Position numbers and translations under genes: made by a program | NCBI RefSeq assembly: GCF_030064065.1 | Contig: NZ_CP125946.1 | Coordinates: forward strand, 1,116,001-1,180,000 | Direction of reading: 5' to 3' | DNA length: 64,000 nucleotides | Origin: Rothia sp. SD9660Na | GTDB taxonomy: Bacteria > Actinomycetota > Actinomycetes > Actinomycetales > Micrococcaceae | The notes under the pieces: model-generated | Told to the model about the DNA's origin: nothing | Database searches by the model: none | The model's input: only the letters and a program-made list of their open reading frames with translations | Shown here: one piece after another, positions 7,006-14,401 of the stretch | How the letters are laid out: the number at the start of each line of letters is the position of its first letter | Numbering within the stretch: the stretch's first letter is position 1

Positions 7006-7166
7006 ATTCGCTTGGGACGCTCATGGCTGTTCCGAAGTTGTTCGACTACTCGCTGATGAGGCGAGGCGATTTCTTCAAGAAGCTCGATGATTCGGTCTAG
7101 GCGTTTGAGGATTTCCCGGTTGCTGTTGTTGGTGGCCGGGTTTTTCTTTGGCTTGGGCCAGGGCAT
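7002..7166 (-). CDS. 54-residue hypothetical protein
   Basis: Starts MPWPKPKKNPATNNSN at ATG 7166, chosen because CGAAAGGA lies 5-6 bases upstream; a longer frame to 7223 lacks such a site. A short amphipathic helix (REILKRLDRIIELLEEIA, about residues 16-33) could oligomerise. Its first residues and leader resemble those of the HNH gene (MPWPTSRK), so the two may share a duplicated 5' segment. It lies directly downstream of an operator-like palindrome at 7217-7232. Confidence 0.5.
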   Translation of the reverse strand: MPWPKPKKNPATNNSNREILKRLDRIIELLEEIASPHQRVVEQLRNSHERPKRI

Positions 7167-7216
7167 GGGGTTCTCCTTTCGGGGGGCGGACGGTGGTGGT
7201 CGGCGAGCGCGAGATA

Positions 7217-7232
7217 ATCCCAAATATGGGAT
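7217..7232. promoter_or_regulatory. Operator-like palindrome O1
   Basis: ATCCCA-AATA-TGGGAT: 6-base arms. It is almost the same as the palindrome at 7508-7521 and lies between the Cro-like gene and the next leftward gene. Two copies flanking a regulator gene suggest binding by one of the two HTH proteins here. Confidence 0.55.
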
Positions 7233-7246
7233 TTATGGGTAAAAAA

Positions 7247-7477
7247 TTAGGCTGCGTCAGCAACGGCTTGTTTCACCTGGAAGAAGTCTCTGATGTCAAC
7301 ATCGAGGATTTGGGCGAGCTGTCCAAGCTCCAGGAGGGTAAAAGTAGTCTTGTTGTTGAGCTTGCTAGACATGGCTTGCTTAGAGATGCCCAGCTTTAGG
7401 GCAGCCTGGCTCTGGGTCATATCCTTGCGAGCTAGTTCTGCTCTTACGTTTGAGGCAGTGGTTTCGGTTACCAGCAT
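7247..7477 (-). CDS. Cro-like XRE-family regulator
   Basis: A 76-residue protein that is little more than a helix-turn-helix of the Cro/C1 type: VRAELARKDMTQSQAALKLG and ISKQAMSSKLNNKTTFTLLE cover helices 1-4. It is the first gene of the leftward early operon and diverges from a repressor gene, the layout of a lysis-lysogeny switch. Ribosome site CGAAAGGAG precedes ATG 7477. Palindromes of the same sequence lie on both sides of it. Which of the two HTH proteins binds them cannot be decided from sequence. Confidence 0.8.
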   Translation of the reverse strand: MLVTETTASNVRAELARKDMTQSQAALKLGISKQAMSSKLNNKTTFTLLELGQLAQILDVDIRDFFQVKQAVADAA

Positions 7478-7507
7478 GGCAATCTCCTTTCGTTGCCTCT
7501 ACTGTAA

Positions 7508-7521
7508 TCCCATATATGGGA
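7508..7521. promoter_or_regulatory. Operator-like palindrome O2 in the divergent switch region
   Basis: TCCCATATATGGGA is a perfect 14-base palindrome in the 95-base space between the divergent Cro-like and repressor genes. Its sequence matches O1 at 7217-7232. Confidence 0.6.
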
Positions 7522-7572
7522 ATGAGTCAAGTAATGCGGGACTTTGTTTAATTCTTGGTTTACTATTTCAGT

Positions 7573-7959
7573 ATGAATCAAAACTTTCCAACCGACTTCA
7601 GTAGGGCAGTCAATGCAGAAATCCGCAGCTGGATGGGACGGCGCGGACTCAATCAGAAGCAACTGGCTGAGAGTGCAGGAATTTCCAAGTCGAAAATAAG
7701 TCGAATTCTAGGAACTGCTGAGCAGTCCATGGATACTGACGAGCTGGACGTTATTTGCCAGGTGCTTGAAGTTTCTCCGGCACAAGTGGTTGATGATGCT
7801 GTGCGTGCCGTCCTGGCCCAGCAAGAACAAGCCGAAACCCAGCGTCCGTCCGGTCGCTACAACTCCGACGGCGAATGGGTCCCCACCACCCGCGACGGCT
7901 ACACCCTAGCCGCCTACGAAACAGACGAGGAGAAGGGCGTTGATTACATCGACGACTAA
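7573..7959 (+). CDS. ImmR/CI-like XRE repressor
   Basis: A 128-residue protein. Residues 9-62 are a helix-turn-helix (NAEIRSWMGRRGLNQKQLAE, SAGISKSKISRILGTAEQSM) with the first helices typical of phage repressors; the tail is acidic. ATG 7573 is preferred to an earlier in-frame codon at 7555 because it fits the domain start. The next gene encodes an ImmA-like peptidase and overlaps it by 20 bases. In ICEBs1 and many prophages such a repressor keeps the element silent until the peptidase cleaves it. Confidence 0.8.
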   Translation: MNQNFPTDFSRAVNAEIRSWMGRRGLNQKQLAESAGISKSKISRILGTAEQSMDTDELDVICQVLEVSPAQVVDDAVRAVLAQQEQAETQRPSGRYNSDGEWVPTTRDGYTLAAYETDEEKGVDYIDD

Positions 7960-8353
7960 AGACCCCTACACCCTCGCCGAAGAACTCGGCGTCCCCATCG
8001 TCTACCGCAAACTCGCCGGCGGACTCCACGCCTACTGGGACGGTGCGAGAATCATCGTCGATACCCGCCTATCCCAAACACAAGAGCGCTGCGCCATCGC
8101 CCACGACCTCATGCACGTCATAGCAGGGGACGAACCCTACCTACACGTGCTCAGCTCACCGACCATCGAAGCCAAGCGAGACCTTCAAGCAGCCGAACTG
8201 CTCATCGATCTGGCAGCCTTCCGCCAAGCAGCCACCATGTACCCCGACGACGGCGCCAAAGTAGCCCGCGAGCTAGGCATCACCAACAGGCTCCTCAACG
8301 CCTGGGTACGAGCACACGGAGTCGAACTCATCGAACTAGACGAGGTGGCCTAG
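7940..8353 (+). CDS. ImmA/IrrE-like peptidase with altered HDxxH motif
   Basis: A 137-residue protein starting at TTG 7940 behind GAGGAGAAGG. Residues 40-60 read TRLSQTQERCAIAHDLMHVI: the ImmA/IrrE zinc site, but with HDLMH in place of the usual HExxH, so the catalytic Glu is Asp. The third-ligand region follows (EAKRDLQAAELLID, about 81-94). Known: these enzymes cleave a partner repressor to induce element excision. The adjacent repressor gene is the expected target. The Glu-to-Asp change could reduce activity or be tolerated; that needs an experiment. Confidence 0.75.
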   Translation: MITSTTKDPYTLAEELGVPIVYRKLAGGLHAYWDGARIIVDTRLSQTQERCAIAHDLMHVIAGDEPYLHVLSSPTIEAKRDLQAAELLIDLAAFRQAATMYPDDGAKVARELGITNRLLNAWVRAHGVELIELDEVA

Positions 8354-8372
8354 GGGACTGGAGAGCGATGGG

Positions 8373-8408
8373 GAAGCCCGCCACCGGGAAAGGTGGCGGG
8401 CTTCTTTT
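8373..8408 (+). terminator. Terminator after the ImmA-like gene
   Basis: GAAGCCCGCCACC (8373-8385) pairs with GGTGGCGGGCTTC (8392-8404), followed by TTTT. It forms the first part of a 49-base sequence repeated at 11269-11317. Confidence 0.85.
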
Positions 8409-8425
8409 GCGTGTAACGTGCCACA
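8377..8425. repeat. 49-bp direct repeat, left copy
   Basis: Matches 11269-11317 with two differences, both in the hairpin loop. It contains the terminator arms and the following CTTCTTTTGCGTGTAACGTG. The two copies bracket 8426-11268, which holds the exported-protein gene and a repressor fragment, as if that block were a cassette. Confidence 0.75.
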
Positions 8426-8519
8426 TGCGTTTAGCGTATAGTTAATTGACGCCACCTCCACCACATCGGCCCCTGTTGTCCCGTCACCTATCTATCCCAG
8501 GCAGAAAGAACACCCTCCC

Positions 8520-10910
8520 ATGTCTCTTCACGTATCCCGCCGCGCCGCCATCATGACCCCGCTTATAGCAACCACCCTTGGGAATACAGTAGCGCCCGCA
8601 CAGGCCAGCAATCTCGACTACTCTAAACCACCGACCTCAGAAACTATCATCGGACATATCCCAGCTACTCTCGACCTCGACTACGGCGCAGGCGCAGTCT
8701 GGTCCTCAGCCGTCAAAGCACCTATCTGTTTTACATACTCGGAAGGTATAGCCGCCCGTTTCTCAGCAGCAAACCTGCTCACCGGTGAACAAATCGCCGC
8801 CTTTGAACCCTTCCACCAGGACTATGATCGCCCTGAAGCATTTATCACCTATCCCAACCGCCAAACCGTAACAATAGGCACCAGCGGCCTTGTCATCCAC
8901 TTCAACTCCAATACTCTCAAGGCAATAACCTACAAACGCGATACACGCCCCGGCAGAGAATCCGTCTACGGGCAGCTTTCAAACATCGCGATAGGTTCTT
9001 CCACCTGGCCCGCAGGCCTTGATAAATCCTACATAGGAGATTCAGACGGGCGCTTATGCCGCTTTATCCTCCCACCTAACTCGTCAAACCCCAACACCAA
9101 TATCTGGATTTCATACGGCCAGCCCTTTGGAGCCGAATCTGACATTCTTTCAACCGCCTTCCACCAAGGCTTCCTCTATGTAGGAGTACGCGGTGAGAAC
9201 GCAGGCCTGTACCGAATCAACGAATCTGCACTCGATGAGGCAGCTAATACAGACCGCCCACTGGAGTTAAACGATTTTGAGAACCTAACCCCGGACGCCG
9301 CACAGAGCACAGTTGCCCCCAGCGATTACCAGCCTTTTCAGCTTTTAATCACTGATAGCGCTCAGGGGCCTTTGCTAGTAGCTCGTATTAACGGTACTGT
9401 TGCCGTGCGTATTCGCGTTGATACAATCGGGCTTTCTACTAAGCCCAAAATACTAGGAACAGCGTTTGAGCTAAACCAAATTGCTACGGCTGACCGGCAC
9501 TCAATTATTACCCGTAAAAAACATGGTTCTACATGGTATCTTGTTCGTCTGGACATGAACGCCCGTAACCCGCATGATTCTCTGGTTTACGTCGGTAACG
9601 CCGGGCCAGGTACTCTAGTCCGCCAGACACCTCTACTCACTATCGATGGCAAGACTTGCGCTATAACTACCTTCCAAGATGGGGTAGTAGTATCCTCACT
9701 GGGACCGGGGTCTATTTCCTTCGAGGACGCTTCTGTAGAAGAACCTTTTCAGAGGATAACAACTCCAACTCTTGTTCCTGCTACCCGCACCCAGCTTTAC
9801 CACATCATTCATGTTCCTGCCGTGGGCAATAACCCTCAGATGCTAGCCTTCGCACCCAAATGGATACAAGACCAACGTATCGGCCTCATCGATAACCCGC
9901 ATGCTGTATCTGCTAGCTCAAACAATACCCGTATTCGGCTTCAGTCTTCTCCAGGACGCCCTGGCTACGAATCATCGCAGATTGAATCATTTGGCCACCG
10001 CCCAGACGGGCTTATCACAACGGGCACTTACTCCGGTGGCGGCGCGCAACTTATCAATGCTTATACATACTCTGATGATTCGCAGACTTCTGACAAGCCT
10101 CTGGCCAAAGACAACGGAGACCCCAAAGCAGCACGGCTAGTATGCCAAACCTATCTGTCCGACGGCAACACACTATATGGAGCTACCGGCAAGTTCAACG
10201 AAGGCGCAGCAGGGCTGGCGATTTTCAAGGCGCAGGATACCGCTACTACTCCCACTATGACGGCTTACCCAGACACTGCGGTTATCCCTCAGCAGAACAT
10301 TACTGCTGTTTGTAGCTTACCCAGCTCCAAGGGAGATACCGTCCTTGCTGGTGGCAATACCCGCTTGGAGAACTCCGCAACATCCGCAGCGCGTGATGTT
10401 GAACAGGACGCCGTGATTGCGGTTCTGCCTTATAACAAGGATACTCAGATGCTAGGGGCAGTAACTAAGACAGTGAAGCTGCCAGCTGGCGTGAAAGCTG
10501 TCTGGGATATCTTGAGACATTCCTCTGGTCGTATCTTTGTGTTAGCGCAGTACGGGCACCACGTAACCGTTACAAACTCTTCTAGTGCCCAGGTTACTGA
10601 CGCAAACGTGATTCTCGAGCTAGACGCCCAAACTTTTGAAGTCATCCCTACTGGCAACAAGGGCCAGGGAACCTTTGTTTACACCACTTCACGTACCGCT
10701 TTCGCAGGGTATGGGGCCCTTAAAGAAACCCCCACAGGTCAATTGCTTGTACGAACCAATGTGTTTATTCATTGCATAGACCTTGCTGCGCGCGGCGTGA
10801 AGGGCCTAACGAAACTGCCGATGACTTGTACTAGCTTCGATATAGGTGCTGCGGGTGAAATTTACACAGCGAATTATGACGGGTATGTACGCCGATTTGT
10901 GTATGCATAA
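8520..10910 (+). CDS. Large exported protein with Tat-like signal, cargo of the element
   Basis: A 796-residue protein. The N-terminus (SRRAAIMTPLIATTLG ... APAQAS) has twin arginines, a modest hydrophobic core and an AxA cleavage site near residue 29, a Tat-like signal. The mature part is beta-rich with repeated short strands and Gly/Asp turns (for example LATAD-type and GDTVLAGGNTRL segments), suggestive of a beta-propeller, but I see no clear family motif, no membrane anchor and no LPxTG. It stands alone between direct repeats. Base use is more AT-rich than core genes in its second half. An adhesin, lectin or lysogenic-conversion factor are possible; the sequence does not decide. Confidence 0.75.
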   Translation: MSLHVSRRAAIMTPLIATTLGNTVAPAQASNLDYSKPPTSETIIGHIPATLDLDYGAGAVWSSAVKAPICFTYSEGIAARFSAANLLTGEQIAAFEPFHQDYDRPEAFITYPNRQTVTIGTSGLVIHFNSNTLKAITYKRDTRPGRESVYGQLSNIAIGSSTWPAGLDKSYIGDSDGRLCRFILPPNSSNPNTNIWISYGQPFGAESDILSTAFHQGFLYVGVRGENAGLYRINESALDEAANTDRPLELNDFENLTPDAAQSTVAPSDYQPFQLLITDSAQGPLLVARINGTVAVRIRVDTIGLSTKPKILGTAFELNQIATADRHSIITRKKHGSTWYLVRLDMNARNPHDSLVYVGNAGPGTLVRQTPLLTIDGKTCAITTFQDGVVVSSLGPGSISFEDASVEEPFQRITTPTLVPATRTQLYHIIHVPAVGNNPQMLAFAPKWIQDQRIGLIDNPHAVSASSNNTRIRLQSSPGRPGYESSQIESFGHRPDGLITTGTYSGGGAQLINAYTYSDDSQTSDKPLAKDNGDPKAARLVCQTYLSDGNTLYGATGKFNEGAAGLAIFKAQDTATTPTMTAYPDTAVIPQQNITAVCSLPSSKGDTVLAGGNTRLENSATSAARDVEQDAVIAVLPYNKDTQMLGAVTKTVKLPAGVKAVWDILRHSSGRIFVLAQYGHHVTVTNSSSAQVTDANVILELDAQTFEVIPTGNKGQGTFVYTTSRTAFAGYGALKETPTGQLLVRTNVFIHCIDLAARGVKGLTKLPMTCTSFDIGAAGEIYTANYDGYVRRFVYA

Positions 10911-10996
10911 GGCAAGCCATAGTAGTTAGAAGCAAAGCCTCGATTTGTGCATGCAGGTCGGGGCTTTCTGCTGCCCTCTCAGGGGCTAAAAATCTA

Positions 10997-11208
10997 CTAC
11001 TCTACCTCGATACCGCCGGGAGTCCAGCGAAACGTGAGAGAGGCGGGCAGGTCGCCTGTGGCGTCTGGCTCGATTCTGGTCTCCAGCCAAGTGCGGTCAA
11101 CGGCCGTAATTTCTGCCAGGCGGTCTAGGCCGTCACCAGACGGCTTGAAGGCCCCAGACTCCCACCGGCTAAGCGTATTGCGGGCCATAGGAATCATCTC
11201 AGCGAGCG
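10997..11208 (-). pseudogene. 5'-truncated XRE repressor fragment
   Basis: The leftward frame reads ALAEMIPMARNTLSRWESGA and continues to a tail TFRWTPGGIEVE. It aligns with the repressor at 14923-15240 from its second HTH helix onward (TIQRWEKGSLNP and VTWTPDGLRV there), but the first 25 or so codons are missing: the frame stops making sense upstream of about 11208. It lies at the right edge of the cassette bounded by the 49-bp repeats, so the truncation may be the scar of the event that brought in the cassette. Confidence 0.7.
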
Positions 11209-11268
11209 CACCCAGAATTTATGCAGGTGCTTGATGAAGCTGCATGAGGGCTGATTGCCCTGCTTAAA

Positions 11269-11317
11269 CCCGCCACCTGGGAAGGTGGCGGGCTTCTTTT
11301 GCGTGTAACGTGCCACA
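11269..11317. repeat. 49-bp direct repeat, right copy, with terminator
   Basis: CCCGCCACC (11269-11277) and GGTGGCGGG (11284-11292) form a hairpin followed by CTTCTTTT, then the same downstream bases as the left copy at 8377-8425. Confidence 0.75.
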
Positions 11318-11328
11318 AGCGAGCGCGG

Positions 11329-11352
11329 TTAATCGTATCTTTTAACCATGAC
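11329..11352 (+). promoter_or_regulatory. Leaderless promoter-start block, copy 1
   Basis: A 24-base block ending in the ATG and first bases of the gene at 11348 is identical to 12558-12581. TATCTT, a fit to the actinobacterial -10 TANNNT, ends 6 bases before the ATG, and no ribosome site is present, so the mRNA probably starts at or next to the start codon. Confidence 0.55.
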
Positions 11353-12424
11353 CGCACAGCCCTACACAGCAGAACAGATACTCGCAGCCTTCAGCAAAGG
11401 CCTCAAAGGCACCCGCATGAAAGCTATGGCGCAAGAGATTGCAGGATTGGCTAATGAGAACGCTGACCTCAAACAGCAACTAGCTCAGTTGCAGCATGTA
11501 CCGACAGTCGATGAAATTGAGATGGTCAACGGCGAAGCGGCAAAGATTCTCACACAGGCTCGTGATGAAGCTGAGAACCTGCGTTCTGAAGCAAAACAAG
11601 AAGCTACCACAGTTCTAGACGATGCTCTTGCTAAAGCAGCTGAAACTACATCAGAAGCTGAAAAGATGCTCAGTGATGCTCATGCCAATGTTTTTACCGC
11701 AGCAAGCCGCGCATGGGAAGAAGGGCACGAGAACTGGCAGAAGGCGCATAGCTCTGCTGAGTTCATACCGTCACCCATCAGCACCGCTGCTCTTGAGCTG
11801 GTAGAGGTACTGCATGCCGTTGGTGATTTTAGCCCCGGTGAGCGCAGGCTAAAGTTGGCACCGGGTGGGTATGGAGCGACCCTGTCTGTTGGCAAGACAA
11901 AGGTTCGTGACTCTTTCGCGGAGGTCTTGGGAACGCCGGAGAAGGGCGAGACTATTACTGGCAAAGTTGAGGTACAGCTCTTTGCCGAGCGAGCACCCGA
12001 GTGGATTAGTGAAGGGCGAGAGAAATACATCTTCGCCTATGCCCAAGGGCACCTGCTGGGAGGGATTACAGCTACAACTTCGGCGTACCTGAGTCCCTTT
12101 TTCGAAGCGATGGAGGCGTTGGGTATATCTGTGTTTATTGATGCGGAGCTGACACTTACCGCCTCTGAGGCTAAGGGAGCGCTGCAACAGAAGTCTGCGG
12201 TTGACTTACCTGAAAAGTTTGTTGTTCGAGATACCATGCCCAAAATTAGACGGATCGCGAAGATTCTTAACAGCATCTATGTTCAGAACACCCTGATGAC
12301 TCCAGAGAATGTGGAATGGTTCAAGAAATTTGGGCGCCTAAGCACCGAGATGCGTCAATCTATGAACCGGACTCGTGACTACGAGCGTGAGATGAGCGTG
12401 ATGAGCTGGTACGCGAGGAAGTAG
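11348..12424 (+). CDS. Hypothetical protein with N-terminal coiled coil
   Basis: A 358-residue protein. Residues 30-120 are a coiled coil rich in Glu/Ala/Lys (for example ENADLKQQLAQLQH and AAKILTQARDEAENLRSEA). Residues 140-358 form a separate alpha/beta domain with no motif I know; a hydrophobic stretch AYAQGHLLGGITATTSAYL (about 233-251) could be a buried helix. It begins MTAQPYTAEQILAAFSKGLK at an ATG without ribosome site, immediately after the shared promoter block. It lies in the cargo region between repressor and integrase, where prophages carry superinfection or defence genes. Function unknown. Confidence 0.65.
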   Translation: MTAQPYTAEQILAAFSKGLKGTRMKAMAQEIAGLANENADLKQQLAQLQHVPTVDEIEMVNGEAAKILTQARDEAENLRSEAKQEATTVLDDALAKAAETTSEAEKMLSDAHANVFTAASRAWEEGHENWQKAHSSAEFIPSPISTAALELVEVLHAVGDFSPGERRLKLAPGGYGATLSVGKTKVRDSFAEVLGTPEKGETITGKVEVQLFAERAPEWISEGREKYIFAYAQGHLLGGITATTSAYLSPFFEAMEALGISVFIDAELTLTASEAKGALQQKSAVDLPEKFVVRDTMPKIRRIAKILNSIYVQNTLMTPENVEWFKKFGRLSTEMRQSMNRTRDYEREMSVMSWYARK

Positions 12425-12557
12425 CGTCAGCACGAAGATGCGTGAAGAGCTGAGCAGCACCAGGGCCTGGCAGAGAGAGCAGGAGATAGCGGGTGGCTAG
12501 CCCCCCGATGGCCGAGAAGTAGCTACTAATACGGAACTCATCCCATTCAGAAGAAAT

Positions 12558-12581
12558 TTAATCGTATCTTTTAACCATGAC
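12558..12581 (+). promoter_or_regulatory. Leaderless promoter-start block, copy 2
   Basis: Identical over 24 bases to 11329-11352, including TATCTT six bases before the ATG of the gene at 12577. Identical control suggests that the two cargo transcription units are expressed together in the lysogenic state. Confidence 0.55.
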
Positions 12582-13539
12582 TCCGAAAAAATACGATGAA
12601 TCTATTGATGATTTTCATAGAGCGGTTAACTTCTACCGTCTGTACAGAGTGCTGACTAATCCAATGGGGAAGCGGCGGAACGACCCGACTGCTCCAAAGA
12701 ACTGGATGGAAGCGCTCAAAGAAATTATGGATCTTTCCATGGAAGAAAGAACTATCAATGGAATCGTCTATGAAGTCGAGGTTGATGAACGACGACGTGC
12801 AGCAACAATCGGCATGCATAAGCAACTTGACCCCTCCCTGATGAGCCAAATTAATCGGGGTGAGGAATCTGTTGCTGACTTTAAGCTTGAATCTCAGGGT
12901 AGTGGTGTTCTCCTGGCACATGCATCGGCCGTTGCTATTACAGAAATTCAGGGCACGTTAGTTGTTGCCATCGCAAGAGGCTCAAGCATCAGTGTTCCAA
13001 GACAACGAGCTGTCTCAATATTTTTCAATCATTTCTTTGCTACGGAGAAAGGAGTTAACTGGGCTCATAAAGGACTCATCGTACCGGCTGATATTGAACG
13101 GCTCAAACGTGCAAACCGGATAAAACAGTACACAGCAAAATTTATTGAGAGTCCCCATACCCTCAAGGGAGCTCTTGTCCAAGGGAAAGGCCCTCGGAAG
13201 GCTAGTCGTTTAATCGCGAAGCCACTTGGCGGGGAAGTCGAAATTTTATTGAATGTAAAGGACGTTAAGAATCAGCGAAATGTCCAAGAGGAGATGTTGG
13301 AACAAGTATTGACGACTAATGATGGTCTCTGGCATGGCAGTGTACAGAGAGCTACTGCTGTCATTGATAACGATGAAGTCGTCCTTGACCTCATCGACCA
13401 TGATATGGCTTCGACTATCTACTTCTCACCGCCAGAACGAGCAACTTTAACCTTTTCAAGTCTTCTCAAAGCGGTCAAGCTAGAACTGTTAAGGTTGGAG
13501 GAAGAGGTTCAAAAGGCACTCAGCTACAGACCATCTTAA
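12577..13539 (+). CDS. Hypothetical soluble protein, first gene of a two-gene cargo unit
   Basis: A 320-residue protein, MTPKKYDESIDDFHRAVNFY at the start. It has a charged helical N-terminus (1-75), a central region with alternating strands (EIQGTLVVAIARGSSISVPR at about 127-146), and a C-terminal helix. No P-loop, HNH or PD-(D/E)xK motif is obvious. The next gene, 13 bases downstream, encodes a four-helix membrane protein, so the pair is an operon ending at a perfect terminator. Soluble sensor plus membrane effector is the layout of several abortive-infection systems; this is inference from context. Confidence 0.65.
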   Translation: MTPKKYDESIDDFHRAVNFYRLYRVLTNPMGKRRNDPTAPKNWMEALKEIMDLSMEERTINGIVYEVEVDERRRAATIGMHKQLDPSLMSQINRGEESVADFKLESQGSGVLLAHASAVAITEIQGTLVVAIARGSSISVPRQRAVSIFFNHFFATEKGVNWAHKGLIVPADIERLKRANRIKQYTAKFIESPHTLKGALVQGKGPRKASRLIAKPLGGEVEILLNVKDVKNQRNVQEEMLEQVLTTNDGLWHGSVQRATAVIDNDEVVLDLIDHDMASTIYFSPPERATLTFSSLLKAVKLELLRLEEEVQKALSYRPS

Positions 13540-13552
13540 GAAACGAGAAAGT

Positions 13553-14068
13553 ATGAAAGACAGAGCACTTGACTATTACTCTGTACGGGTATGGATAGAC
13601 CTCCTATTGATGCTTGCTGTGTTGGTGCTGTCTGTCGTCTTTCCTTTGCCTGCCAACGTGACTCCAGATCAAGAAGGTGCCTTCTTTTCTTTTCTAACTG
13701 CAATTGTCTCTTTTACTTCGATTGTTGTTGCCGTCGCAGTATTTGCATGTTCGATGGTATATCAAAGCTCTGCAAACGGCCTGAAGCAAGTTCGACGCCT
13801 ATACTCAGAGGAATTACGGAAAAACTGGAGCTCTGTCCTCGCCTGGTCGATTCTCGCAGGGGCTGCGTCAGTTGTAGGGGTGGGAGTAGCCGCGGCAGGA
13901 AATCATGCTATCGGTCTGATTCTGGCAATCAATGCAGGGGCCTGGGCGCTCATCAAGGGTGCTAGAGGACTAGTGTGGTTTGTGTCTGCGCTCTTTCTGA
14001 TTGAAGAAGATGACGTGATGAGCAACTTTCCAGACGAAATATCTTTGAGAAGTCGAGATGAGGACTAG
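13553..14068 (+). CDS. Four-helix membrane protein, second gene of the cargo unit
   Basis: A 171-residue protein with hydrophobic helices at about residues 15-34 (DLLLMLAVLVLSVVFPLP), 46-70 (FLTAIVSFTSIVVAVAVFAC), 93-115 (VLAWSILAGAASVVGVGVAA) and 118-145, and a charged C-terminal tail (EEDDVMSNFPDEISLRSRDED region). The family is not recognised. A small multi-helix membrane protein paired with a soluble protein on a prophage could be a membrane-disrupting effector or an entry-exclusion protein. AACGAGAAAG precedes the ATG. Confidence 0.65.
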   Translation: MKDRALDYYSVRVWIDLLLMLAVLVLSVVFPLPANVTPDQEGAFFSFLTAIVSFTSIVVAVAVFACSMVYQSSANGLKQVRRLYSEELRKNWSSVLAWSILAGAASVVGVGVAAAGNHAIGLILAINAGAWALIKGARGLVWFVSALFLIEEDDVMSNFPDEISLRSRDED

Positions 14069-14093
14069 TCTTAGAATCTAATACAGAGACTCA

Positions 14094-14129
14094 AAAGTCC
14101 CGGTCCCCAAATTTGGGGACCGGGACTTT
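14094..14129. terminator. 36-base perfect palindrome, bidirectional terminator
   Basis: The sequence from AAAGTCCCGGTCCCCAAA to its exact reverse complement has no mismatch and ends in TTT on either strand. It lies between the convergent genes ending at 14068 and 14141. Confidence 0.85.
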
Positions 14130-14140
14130 AAAGTATAGCT

Positions 14141-14350
14141 CTACTGCCCTAGAGCCCAGCGCATTGCTGGGATAAAACCTTTACGTTTGAGCATAATGCT
14201 GAAGGTGGGAGACTCCATCTCTTTACGACGACGCTCATTATCGGCTGCCATTTGAGCCCGCTGTTCCTTGATAAGGGCAGCGGCACGATCCTCGCTCAGT
14301 CGTGGCGCTTGGGGTAGACCAGAGAGTTGCTTCTGAGTATCAACAGTCAT
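14141..14350 (-). CDS. Small hypothetical protein
   Basis: A 69-residue basic and charged protein starting MTVDTQKQLSGLPQAPRLSE, with a helical centre (EDRAAALIKEQRAQMAADNE) and a C-terminal ML-KRKGFIPAMRWALGQ. No family recognised. A ribosome site CGAACGGAA precedes the ATG. It stands downstream of the membrane-protein gene and repressor in the lysogeny operon read leftward. Confidence 0.5.
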   Translation of the reverse strand: MTVDTQKQLSGLPQAPRLSEDRAAALIKEQRAQMAADNERRRKEMESPTFSIMLKRKGFIPAMRWALGQ

Positions 14351-14401
14351 AGCGCTTTCCGTTCGCTTCGGTTGATGATGGTAGTTTGACTATACCGCCT
14401 C

